Part shown: positions 31,489 to 45,850 of the stretch, piece by piece | Position numbering within the stretch: position 1 is the first letter of the stretch | Layout of the letters: every line of letters begins with the position of its first letter | Assembly (NCBI RefSeq): GCF_932526225.1 | Contig: NC_064041.1 | Coordinates: forward strand, 14,478,951-14,542,950 | Length of the DNA stretch: 64,000 nt | Source of the DNA: Nematostella vectensis | Taxonomy: Eukaryota > Cnidaria > Anthozoa > Actiniaria > Edwardsiidae | Reading direction: 5' to 3' | The notes under the pieces: model-generated | The model's database searches: none | Told to the model about the DNA's origin: nothing | The model's input: the letters and a program-made list of their open reading frames with translations, nothing else | Position numbers and translations under genes: made by a program

Positions 31489-32073
31489 TTACCCTTCAAC
31501 TAGGGCGATGGTATAAGGGTGACGCAAGCAAAACTTTAACTTCGAGAACTTTTTTGTCTTCAGGGCCTTCATGTACTCTTTCATCTTCTCTTCTGAGAGC
31601 TCCGAGCCGTAGTCATGCAGGATAGCTTTCATGTGCGCCTTGCTCGGCGTATAGAAGACCACCAAGGCCGCGATGTTCTCACGGAACGGCTTCGTGATGC
31701 TGGTGAGCTGCTGCGTGATCACCCACACGCTAATACCCACGTGGCGCGCGCTGAACGCCAAGTTGACGTGCTGGTCAGAGCGCCTCTTTACGTCTTTCGA
31801 GGCCGCACAGTCGTCAAGTATGATTAGCGTATTAGTGCCTTCGAAGACAGCGGAGACAAACCTCAGCAGTATGTCGATCTGACCCGCCTCAGGTGTGACG
31901 ACAAACAGACGATTGTCGCCCTCGCCGAAGCCGTCGTATGTTTTGCTGTAGGCAAAGGTAGGGCACACGAGTACGATGTAGTCAAACTTGCCCCGGAAAG
32001 GGCCGCGCAGCCGGTCCACTATGAATCGGGTCTTCCCGCATGACGTAGGGCCCACGATGTTTTTCGGGTCCAT
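31489..32073 (-). CDS. A32/FtsK-type DNA-packaging ATPase
   Basis: Intact 194-aa frame beginning MDPKNIVGPT. Walker A is GPTSCGKTRFIVDRL within the first 20 residues; Walker B is TLIILDDCAASKD near residue 95. The ITQQ after SARHVGISVWV is the sensor-like element of the FtsK/HerA packaging ATPases of Polintons and large DNA viruses. It would drive genome packaging into capsids. A 163-bp tandem duplication covers its first codons and the end of the neighbouring capsid gene, so a second, orphan 5' end (with its own Walker A codons) exists at about 32183-32245. The close-in Walker A suggests that a longer N-terminus may have been lost. Confidence 0.85.
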   Translation of the reverse strand: MDPKNIVGPTSCGKTRFIVDRLRGPFRGKFDYIVLVCPTFAYSKTYDGFGEGDNRLFVVTPEAGQIDILLRFVSAVFEGTNTLIILDDCAASKDVKRRSDQHVNLAFSARHVGISVWVITQQLTSITKPFRENIAALVVFYTPSKAHMKAILHDYGSELSEEKMKEYMKALKTKKFSKLKFCLRHPYTIALVEG

Positions 32074-32300
32074 ACCGCGCTGCCGCAGCGCTTCGCGCAG
32101 AAACGCGTTTCGGTGTCTGTGCTCAGTACTGTATGGTCTGACTGGATATACTGACCCGGAAAGGGCCGCGCAGCCGGTCCACTATGAATCGGGTCTTCCC
32201 GCATGACTTCGGGCCCTCGATGTTTTTCGGGTCCATACCGCGCTGCCGCAGCGCTTCGCGCAGAAACGCGTTTCGGTGTCTGTGCTCAGTACTGTATGGA
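31992..32300. repeat. 163-bp tandem duplication at the ATPase/capsid junction
   Basis: CCGGAAAGGGCCGCGCAGCC starts at 31992 and at 32155. The two copies are nearly identical through CTGTGCTCAGTACTGTATGG. The left copy is continuous with the ATPase body, the right copy with the capsid gene. Confidence 0.9.
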
Positions 32301-33550
32301 CTCTAGCTGTCCGTTCATAAGGTTCATTTGGGCGTCGGCTACCACAAACACGTGACAGTTTACGGTACCCTGGCCGCTTGCCGTGCGTTTTATCTCGAGA
32401 TGCACACCGTCGCGGGTGTTGACCAATCGGAGACCGCCCCCATAGATAGCATTGTCGTCCGTCGTTCGAAGGTCGATCCACAGAGCAAACTTGTTATCGC
32501 CATAGAACTACTCGGGGCCGATTGCCGGAGCGGCAGGAGCTCCGCTGTGCCCCCCCGGGGAGGGGCGGACGAACCGCCTTTTCGCCTCCCTCCAGAAATC
32601 CGTGGGACGTAGTCCCTGGCTGAAGACCTTGTTTGGCATGCCGCCGATTGTAACGCGAACGCTCTTGATGTCGGGGTACACGAACTTCTCAGAGTCGCGA
32701 GCCCCTGCCGTGTATGGCTCCACAAAGAGGAGCAACAGACCACTCATAGACCTTCGCGACAGGTTGACACTCTCGTTGATTATGCTGTCCGTCCCTTTGC
32801 TAATCACGAAGGTCTTGTGGAAGTTCACTTGCTCGTAGAAGAACGTTGTGCCGTTTGGGAGGCGGCGGCTGCAGACCGGCCGAGGTTGTCGTCCCTCGGG
32901 CTTTCGTATTCCAGCTCTAGATTTTTGATGCCGTAGGATAATTCGGCAGCATCGCTTCCGACTACTACCTGGTCAACCGTTGCGAGCGTGATCTCGAAGA
33001 TCAGCGCCTCGGAGAGCGCCCTTGGGTACAGTACGCCGTGGTCCGTCATCAGAGAATGGTCTAGCGGGATGGTGTACTTTGCCCCGTGGGCGGCGTTTAG
33101 AGCGTTCTCCTTGGCGTTACTAGTCGCTTTATCGCCAGCCTTGGAGCGAAGTTTGCGCATGTTTTCTGAATGTATGCCCTGCTCCAGGCGGTCCTCTCTC
33201 TCGACCTTGGACAGGTAAAGCTCCTCATACGTCTTGAAGACATCGTAGTGGTTGGTGTCCTGGAGCGTTTCTCCTGCAAACGTGATTTTCAGGCGGCTCA
33301 CGAGATTTCGGCCGACGTTGTTCACGACGGTATTATTCTCTTGGCCTGAGATGGAGAGACCGAAACCGACCCTCAAGGAGCCAGGCACAAGCGTGACGCC
33401 TTCCGATAGCTTTGGGACCGCCACATATAGCGTCTCGCCGGGGGAAGCTGTCGACGGGTTGAGTGTGACCCGGTGAACAGTTCTCTCGGCTTTCAAACCC
33501 AGAGGAGTTCTGGATGTTCGTTCGGGGTCAAGTTTATCGCTGACTGACAT
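32286..33550 (-). pseudogene. Major capsid protein-like gene, one frameshift and one in-frame TAG
   Basis: Starts at MSVSDKLDPERTSRTPLG (33550). The first 240 codons are beta-rich (TLYVAVPKLSEGVTLVPGS, SRLKITFAGETLQD, LIFEITLATVDQVV), as in double jelly-roll capsid proteins. Near 32850 the frame shifts to one carrying GTDSIINESVNLSRRSM and DIKSVRVTIGGMPNKV. A TAG at 32508-32510 interrupts; the same frame then continues with KFALWIDLRTTDDNAI to a TGA at 32286-32288. The total span of about 420 codons, the strand shared with the packaging ATPase and the position beside it support the capsid call. Two breaks mean this copy cannot make the full protein. Jelly-roll identity is inferred from composition and context. 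Confidence 0.72.
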
Positions 33551-33556
33551 CCCTAT

Positions 33557-33590
33557 TACGTATTACGTATATTATATATATACATAAAGT
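33557..33590. promoter_or_regulatory. AT-rich tract between capsid and coiled-coil genes
   Basis: TTACGTATTACGTATATTATATATATACATA separates the divergent genes starting at 33550 (minus) and 33665 (plus). It is a candidate shared promoter. Confidence 0.5.
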
Positions 33591-33664
33591 ACGAAGTCGC
33601 GTGGCTATGGTGCGGACTGTTAGACATGTCTAATATAGCGTAGCATGAGTTATGCGCACGCATC

Positions 33665-34571
33665 ATGGATGATGTTGGCGTTGACATTGACGATGCCTTG
33701 CCGGGTGCGTACGCCGATCGCGGAGCGGGGGACGACGAGACGACGCCCCTCATCCCGTTTGACCCCGACGATGGGGAGTCGATCCCAATGACGAGCACGT
33801 CATCGCGGGGGGCCCGGACGCAAACGACCGCTGAAACCTCGTTCACCACAGAGGGTGCAGCGACAAGACTCGGTCTCCAGTCCCTCAGGGAGAAATAACC
33901 AGACCTTAACGAGAATCTGATACGGTTCCAGTCAGACCGGAGGGGAAAGACGCTAATACAGCTTCACAACTTCGACAAAGGAGGTTGGAATAAACCAAGA
34001 CAGCTGTTCAATGAGAACGGGGGCGTTCGACAGGACGTTGCAAAGCTAAAAGGCTTCAAGCTGTCGATGGGGTCACAGAACGAGTCCAAGAGCTGCAAGG
34101 GGTGGTAGCCACAGACAGGGAGACCATCGACGACCCTAACACGTCAGAGAGTCGCCGCCAAGAGGCCCGTGAGCGCAACGAGGAGAGGCTTTCCGAGATT
34201 GACGAACTAGAACGCGAAAACCGAGAGCTCGAGAACCAAAAGCCGCTAAGAGAGCGCATCAAAGCCATCTTCAAAAAGTACGGCTTTACCGTCACCGCTA
34301 TCGGGTTGGCCGTGCGACGACGATCGCGGCCATTGTGACGTCGCTCGTCAAGTCGCTCTCCTCCGTGGCCAGAGGGGTCGGTAACGGGCTTAAAGCCATC
34401 GGGAAAAAGCTAGGCGAGCTTCTCCCTGGGCTAGTAGGCAGCATCGCGAACTTCGTGTTTAAGGCTGCAGGAGAAGCGGTGAAATTCCTTGGCGAAAATG
34501 CGTGGCTGCTCATTCTAGCCGTAGCCGCGTTCTTGGTTCGTCGAATGCAAGGCAATCATCGGAACAAGTAA
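33665..34571 (+). pseudogene. Coiled-coil and membrane protein of the virus-like element, broken
   Basis: From MDDVGVDIDDALPGAYAD an acidic, Thr/Ser-rich region runs to a TAA at 33896-33898, after which the same frame stays open to about 34108. A shift near 34050 leads to a strong coiled coil (RQEARERNEERLSEIDELER, ENRELENQ). A further shift near 34317 leads to a Gly-rich amphipathic region (SSVARGVGNGLKAIGKKLGE) and a terminal membrane helix (ENAWLLILAVAAFLV). The plan, long coiled coil then amphipathic/membrane tail, suggests a membrane-active virion protein (inference). Three breaks show decay. Confidence 0.65.
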
Positions 34572-34622
34572 TACGCCGCGGCCACCGCGAGTGCCGACAA
34601 CCCCGCCTTGAGGGCGGTGTGG

Positions 34623-36110
34623 TCACTTTTCGCCCGGTCCGATTGCGCTTGCCGTTCCGGCGGCAGTCATGCTATGCGCAGCATGCATACATGGAGAGGG
34701 GGCAGGCGCCGCGCCCTCTGCGTGCACTTTCGCAGGTGCTAAAGCCTTGCTTCGCGCCTCGCGGTCGATCCTCGGATCAGTCACGTGTTGCACCCTAGGA
34801 TGCCAACCGGCCATGTTATGAGCACCGACTGGCTTTGTCTCGGTGTTGATCGCGTTTGCGCCGAGCGTCATGGAGTCTGTGGCTTTCTGCAGTTTATTGT
34901 TGTAGCCCACGACGCTTTGCGTGTTTTCCACCAGATCGCTTGGCATCAGCCACACTCCTGGTGCGACCGCAAGACTCAGTTTCACCTTGGCCTCCTGCAC
35001 GGCTAACTGGTACCTTTGCACGCTTTGAGCGATGTCGTTTTCTATGATCGCGTCTTCAAGCAGCTTCGTGAACTCCGCCTGCGCCTCCATGGCCGGCCCA
35101 CCGGCCCTCGCGATAGAGGAACGGACGTTTACCTGCGCGCCAAGCACTGCATAGACAAACGCCTCGACCGAGCGATCGAGTCTTCTTAGCCCTGCTTTTG
35201 TCAGCCCCTCACCTTTGGGAGGCGCAAACCAGCTATATTGCACGCCCCCGTGGTCGTCGTTGCGTATGAAACCCACCTGCTTCCCACTATTGTACGTCCC
35301 TCCTTCGTCGCTAAACAGATTGATGTGGCTCGGGTACTCGTCCGCCGCCGTGTCGTAGCCAGGGATCACGTGCACGTTGCGATACCCCTCCCCCGGGTAG
35401 AACACAAACACATCGCCTAGCCCGTGGTTCCGCCCGCCTTTCCATCGGAAGTCCGGCTTACGCAGCAAGCCGAACTCTATACATAGACGCTCGAAAGCGG
35501 CTTTCTTGTAGGGGCTACCTTTTTGCGTGAACAGGCTGTCGCCAGGCAGGGGGGCGCCGAGCTCGTAGAGTATCTTCCGCGTGGTAAAGTAGACGTCAAA
35601 CATTAGAAATCCCCTGATGACAGAGGGGAGCGTGGCGAAAGCTGGGTCGGTTAGGGACACACTGCACCCGGCGGTTGCGCACCAGACCGCAAAGTTGAGT
35701 TGCTGTGCCCAGTACCCATAGGAAGGCTCTGATAGCCACCGGCGAGACTCCCTGGCGGACTTGTGCGTGACTACTGTCTCTTTAAAAATGTCTCGGACCC
35801 TAGTCGTGAATGATTTGTCCTCAGCCACGTGTATCTCTGGCTGCATGAGTAGTGGGGTGATGTCCGAGGCCGTGCTCTCCACAGGGGGCGCGGGCACGGC
35901 GTAGAGGAGCTTTTGCCCGAGGGTCAGAGACCTAGGGAAACCGGTTTTAGCGTGTTTGACTTGTTCGGCTATAGCGTGTTTGATATGTCCGGCTATAGAG
36001 GCTCCCGCCGCAGTTGCCGCCTTCTTCGTCTCTTCCATCCCTTTCGCCTCCTCGTTCAGCATCCGCCAGCCTTCCCAATCCATGCCCAGTCCTATTAAAC
36101 ACGAAGGCAA
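34623..36110 (-). CDS. Virus-like element late-type protein of unknown function, 495 aa
   Basis: The longest intact frame in the window. It starts MPSCLIGLGMDWEGWRML; an internal Met at GLGMDWEG is possible. Residues 15-60 are Ala/Lys helix; a central domain holds YWAQQLNFAVWCATAGCSVS, SPYKKAAFERLCIEFG and RWKGGRNHGLGDVFVFYP. A later part (VQRYQLAVQEAKVKLSLAV) is helical. The C-terminal 60 residues are Ala/Pro/His-rich low complexity and contain a hairpin-derived GTASA stretch. No catalytic motif is apparent. An intact long frame between capsid genes suggests a structural protein. I recall similar proteins as common in cnidarian genomes but cannot name a family. Confidence 0.75.
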   Translation of the reverse strand: MPSCLIGLGMDWEGWRMLNEEAKGMEETKKAATAAGASIAGHIKHAIAEQVKHAKTGFPRSLTLGQKLLYAVPAPPVESTASDITPLLMQPEIHVAEDKSFTTRVRDIFKETVVTHKSARESRRWLSEPSYGYWAQQLNFAVWCATAGCSVSLTDPAFATLPSVIRGFLMFDVYFTTRKILYELGAPLPGDSLFTQKGSPYKKAAFERLCIEFGLLRKPDFRWKGGRNHGLGDVFVFYPGEGYRNVHVIPGYDTAADEYPSHINLFSDEGGTYNSGKQVGFIRNDDHGGVQYSWFAPPKGEGLTKAGLRRLDRSVEAFVYAVLGAQVNVRSSIARAGGPAMEAQAEFTKLLEDAIIENDIAQSVQRYQLAVQEAKVKLSLAVAPGVWLMPSDLVENTQSVVGYNNKLQKATDSMTLGANAINTETKPVGAHNMAGWHPRVQHVTDPRIDREARSKALAPAKVHAEGAAPAPSPCMHAAHSMTAAGTASAIGPGEK

Positions 36111-36122
36111 GCTGTGTTCAAC

Positions 36123-36699
36123 ATGGTGGTCCTACATATTGTGTTCACCAAAGGCGAACAGACGCTTCGTGGCGCTCCGGCAGTGCTCGCTGTTTAACAG
36201 CTGGTATAATCTCGAGCGGGAGCATCGGATAACGACTATAGCCGCCCTCCCGCCCATCGCTACTCTGCCAGCCGGGCACCACACGGCCGAGTCCATCGTG
36301 GAAACGATCAACCGCGCTGAAATCAAGATTCTGACCGCGGAGCTGGATCCCCTCACCGGGAAGATCGCTCTCATGTCCAATGGCTTTGCGTTCCTGAATG
36401 CCGAGCTTTGCGCACTATTTGGCCTAGAGGCTAAAGACGATCAGTTGGGGGAGCGGGGCCTCGCAATCCCCTTGCGGGGGGGGGGGGGGGCACTTAAGGT
36501 GGCTTTGCCGAAAATAGAGGCCCTCTACATCTGCTGGGATATCGTAGATCGCACGCAATGCGTGCAAGGCGAGCCATCAAACGTTCTCGCTTGCCTAGAA
36601 ACCCGCGGGAGGCCGCACGAGAAAGTCGTCTATGGACCCGACGCCCCCGTTTGTGTCACAGCATCTTCCTCTGAGTTTGTCTCGAGTATCCAAATATAA
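36123..36699 (+). pseudogene. Minor capsid (penton-like) protein candidate, start offset by frameshift
   Basis: ATG at 36123 opens MVVLHIVFTKGEQ but stops at 36195-36197. The body is in the next frame, from about FNSWYNLEREHRI to the stop at 36697-36699 (SSSEFVSSIQI). Features include LPAGHHTAESIVETINRAEI, LDPLTGKIALMSNG, and ALYICWDIVDRTQC followed by GEPSNVLA. Proteins with a 'time-course' of short strands, a ...ESIVETIN.. helix and LYI.CDIVD...GEPS motifs are minor capsid candidates in Polinton-like viruses (remembered, not checked). A poly-G run at 36477-36490 inside the frame is a slippage risk. Confidence 0.55.
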
Positions 36700-36784
36700 A
36701 TAAGGAATAACTACGGTAGACGGGACTTTAAGGGCAAGCCCGTTCGCCTCGTATTAGAGCTTACCTAGCTCCGACGTAACAAAC

Positions 36785-37478
36785 ATGGCAAACAGCGGCG
36801 ATAGCAGTGGTGCCATATACCCCTCGCTTCCCAGTGTTTGTCCCCCGAAGAGTACGCACATGACGCCTGCCGTTCCGGCAGGCGTCGGCGGCGACGTGCA
36901 AAGCTTCCGACTCCAGAAAATATGTGACACTCAGGCGGTTCTAGACAACGAGATAACGCATCATCGACAGGTGAGGAAAAAGTATAAGCGCGCCTTTGCC
37001 GTTACCCATGCTGTGTCTGTGGCATCCGGCATCGCTGAAGGGGCGCTTTCCAGCGCCGGGGTAGGAGTCTCTTTGAGTGGGATAGGGGTTCTGATCGGCG
37101 GTCCGCTGGCAGGCGTCGCTGGGCTGGTCGGTGTCGTGGGCGCGGGCGCGAGGGTAGTCTCAAGGGGTATTACGAGCAAGGTGGCTAAACACGAAGACAC
37201 GATGGTTTTAGCGGAGAGTAAGAAAAACTTGATCAGCGAGCTGGTCTCTAAGGCTCTGCAAGACGGGCATATCTCAGACGAAGAGTTTCGGCTAATACTT
37301 TGGGAACAAGAGAGATACTACGCTCTCAAGGCCGCCACCAGAGCTCGGCACGGCCTCGCATCGCGTATGCGCAGCATGAAAAAAAGCAGGAAAAGGGCCC
37401 TCCCTGGAAACACTCGAAAAGATAAAAAAGAGACTGCGAGAAATTCGCGAGGAGTTCGGGAGCGAGGTGTTCGAGTAA
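36785..37478 (+). pseudogene. Gly-rich membrane protein of the virus-like element, late frameshift
   Basis: From MANSGDSSGAIYPSLPSV the chain has a basic helix (HHRQVRKKYKRAF), then about 60 Gly/Ala/Val residues (GVGVSLSGIGVLIGGPLAGV, GLVGVVGAG) that look like paired membrane or amphipathic segments, then a helical tail (ELVSKALQDGHISDEEFRLI). Near 37385 the coding signal moves by one base to a frame ending EKIKKRLREIREEFG with a TAA at 37476-37478; the original frame runs on to 37549 with a composition unlike the rest. A perfect GC hairpin (GCCTGCCGTTCCGGCAGGC) lies within its N-terminal coding part at 36865-36886. Probably a virion or membrane-penetration protein; unknown. Confidence 0.62.
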
Positions 37479-37565
37479 AGCTCACGTTTAAACGCCACGC
37501 CAGAGGCTTCGAATTTACGGCCGAAAAACGGTCATTCCGCGCTTCGTAGGGTGGCGGTCCAATCC

Positions 37566-37932
37566 AATGCTATGCACATGTGTATATATACCTACGTATG
37601 CACATGTGTAATATGCGTATGTATGCACATGTGTATGTATATATACTACAGGACAGACGGGGGTCTAATTGCAAGGTTCCCACTCGTTTCTATACATGTA
37701 CATGTGGCCCCAGTCCCGCCGTAGATTAATGATTGCTAATGATTGCTAATTGTTTATCTACGCGGAGTGGTCCCGACGTAGATTAATGATTGCTAATTAT
37801 CTATCTACGCGAAGTGGTCCCGACGTAGATTAATGATTGCTAACCATTGCTAATTATTTATCTACGCGAAGTGGTCCCGACGTAAATTAGTAATTGCCAA
37901 TTATTGCTAATTGTTTATCTACGTCGGGGCCA
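37566..37932. repeat. Right terminal inverted repeat of the virus-like element
   Basis: Inverted copy of 23642-23997, with the same four hairpin units (for example GTAGATTAATGATTGCTAAT) and the same CACATGTG palindromes, slightly expanded. It ends CTACGTCGGGGCCA. Confidence 0.92.
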
Positions 37933-38645
37933 CTACGGTGTCTATGAAATTCCATAGTCCCCCCCAATAAGAATGTTTTTAATGTCAGGCTCTTTCAACA
38001 ATATTGAACGTCCGAGGTCTGATGAAATACGAATGATGATGAAATACGAAACAATTTAGTACAAAGAATAATAGTCTTTTGAAAAACAAAAATCGGTTAG
38101 GATGATACTATAGCGCTGGCATAGATGTATAATAAAATAGATAATGTAGGAAAGTTGTAAAGTTTATTAAAGGCCTTCGTCACACTCAAAACAATTACCG
38201 CACTGAACCGAGAACGCTATGACAGCTATATCTTCGATTCAAATCTTTAATTTCGTGAATGTTTGCTTATCGAGATCTTTTTGACAGGTTTTGTCACTTA
38301 TGTTATGCTTCCTACCTTAATATGCTAACTACAAAAGGATTAACATTTCGTTGGGATATCTTTAACAACTCGCTCTTGCAATAAAGAAGTGAGACCAATA
38401 ATCATCGCAAGGGGGGATAGATGTTATCTTGAGAGTACTGCAGTTAAATTGCTAAAAAGAGATATTGGATTTAGTAAAAATCCAAGACCAAACGAGAGGA
38501 AATATGCCATCGACGGGGAATTTGACAGCCCACATTTGAAAGTCCTCAGAGTCAAGCAGCAGTTCACTGATAACCGATCACAGCTCCTTTTGTAGACATC
38601 AAAAGTGCTCCCTCCTCTCGATTCTTTGGCTGCTAGGCGTTTATA
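37933..38645. other. Spacer between the element and the WIF-NTR gene
   Basis: AT-rich; no gene seen. It should contain the promoter of the gene starting at 38646, but no TATA box is convincing. Confidence 0.5.
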
Positions 38646-44707
<6,062 letters not shown>

Positions 44708-44711
<4 letters not shown>

Positions 44712-45682
44712 GGGTGTACTGACATTAGTGTTGCTCAGTAACGACGTTGCTACGCTAGTGGCGTTGAGCGCGCGCATTTACATAACACGGAGTTCGTCAT
44801 TTGCAAGCTTTCCTGAAGTAAAAGAAACAACAGTTTGCGTTTCAATTTCCCAAAAATTGACTTCAAGTTGATATCAGCCTTTACGGGTGATAATATTTCC
44901 CATATTTTGTGAAAACGAAGATTCAGCTGAGATTTATTCAAGCCAACCTTTTTGAAGCCAAAGTTTTCAATTTTCACTACCTGCGCGCGCTGCAAACACC
45001 GGTTGCAAACGCTCGCGCACGCACTGAAAATCTTATTTCAAAGTAGCGCGCGCTGTATCAGAATTTTAAAATACTTTTTCAATTTTCATCATGACACGAC
45101 GGATATCGTTCCTTTGAAGTGTAAATACCACGAAACACTATTGGAATTTGTTTTCAAACTTTATTTCAATTTCATCATGTGAGATATCAGTGTGTCTGAG
45201 CAGGCCGAATGTGCACGCGCGGGCTTTGTTTCACCTTCGGTTCTGCGTTTTCTAAAAAAAGCTTTTTTGTCGCCAAATTATTTCAAAACTCAATATTTTT
45301 CTGTATCCTTTTTTTTATTAAAACCTCCTTCATAAAGCCAAGCACGTTAATCTAACAGAAACCAAAATTATATCAAATAATCTGGATTTCAGGACCTTTG
45401 AAAAATCATAAAAAACAATTACTCAATCATTTCTAAAACGCATGCTTGGCTTAATACACCCATCCCTCAAGATTCAATATTTGTTTTCGAGCAAAATTAC
45501 TTTTAATATTTGCTTTTATTTGTATCTATGACGTCACATTATGACGTCACGGGGCAACGTCATTTTAATAGTCAGCACACTTTTGTTGGTCAACTTGGCA
45601 AATATCAGTCCCTTATGACTTTCTAAAAGGCTTTTATGCTATATTCACTTTTCCTTAGCAACAGATGTCAGTACACCCTTAA
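44708..45682. mobile_element. TTAA-flanked MITE inserted at the WIF-NTR stop codon
   Basis: Both sides carry TTAA (44708-44711 and 45679-45682). The termini are inverted: GGGTGTACTGACATTAGTG on the left and the complement of CAGATGTCAGTACACCC on the right. TTAA target duplications are typical of piggyBac and Kolobok superfamilies. The element is about 0.97 kb with no transposase. The gene's TAA stop is part of the left TTAA, so the protein end is unchanged and the MITE now forms the start of the 3' UTR. Confidence 0.85.
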
Positions 45683-45850
45683 AGGGGTAGAGGGGTGGTG
45701 GGGGGAAAGAATTGTGCCTCGAAGTAGGGAAAGGGGGGGTAAAAATCAAGCCTTGAATGAGATGAGAAAGAATTGCGCCTTGCATCGTTTTGGGGTCTGG
45801 TATCGAGGAAACTTTCTTTTCTTTGTTTCTTCTCAATTGACTGCTGGTCA

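Larger units (their letters stand above)
23642..37932. mobile_element. Endogenous Polinton-like virus element, about 14.3 kb
   Basis: Matching terminal inverted repeats of about 360 bp enclose a GC-richer block with at least 14 genes on both strands. They include a B-family-type polymerase region, SF1 helicase, HNH remnant, DDE integrase, packaging ATPase, major-capsid-like and minor-capsid-like proteins. Integrase plus A32-type ATPase plus capsid is the Polinton/Maverick and adintovirus hallmark set; an adenain-type protease was not recognised. The SF1 helicase next to the polymerase is unlike the textbook Polinton layout, so a separate cnidarian lineage is likely. Frameshifts and in-frame stops in the polymerase, integrase, capsid and coiled-coil genes show decay. 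No clear target duplication is visible: the left flank is a host repeat and the right flank is unrelated sequence. Confidence 0.88.

Noticed and set aside
38389-38595. 68-codon frame before the WIF-NTR gene
   Set aside because: No domain, no splice context, not in phase with the signal-peptide exon.
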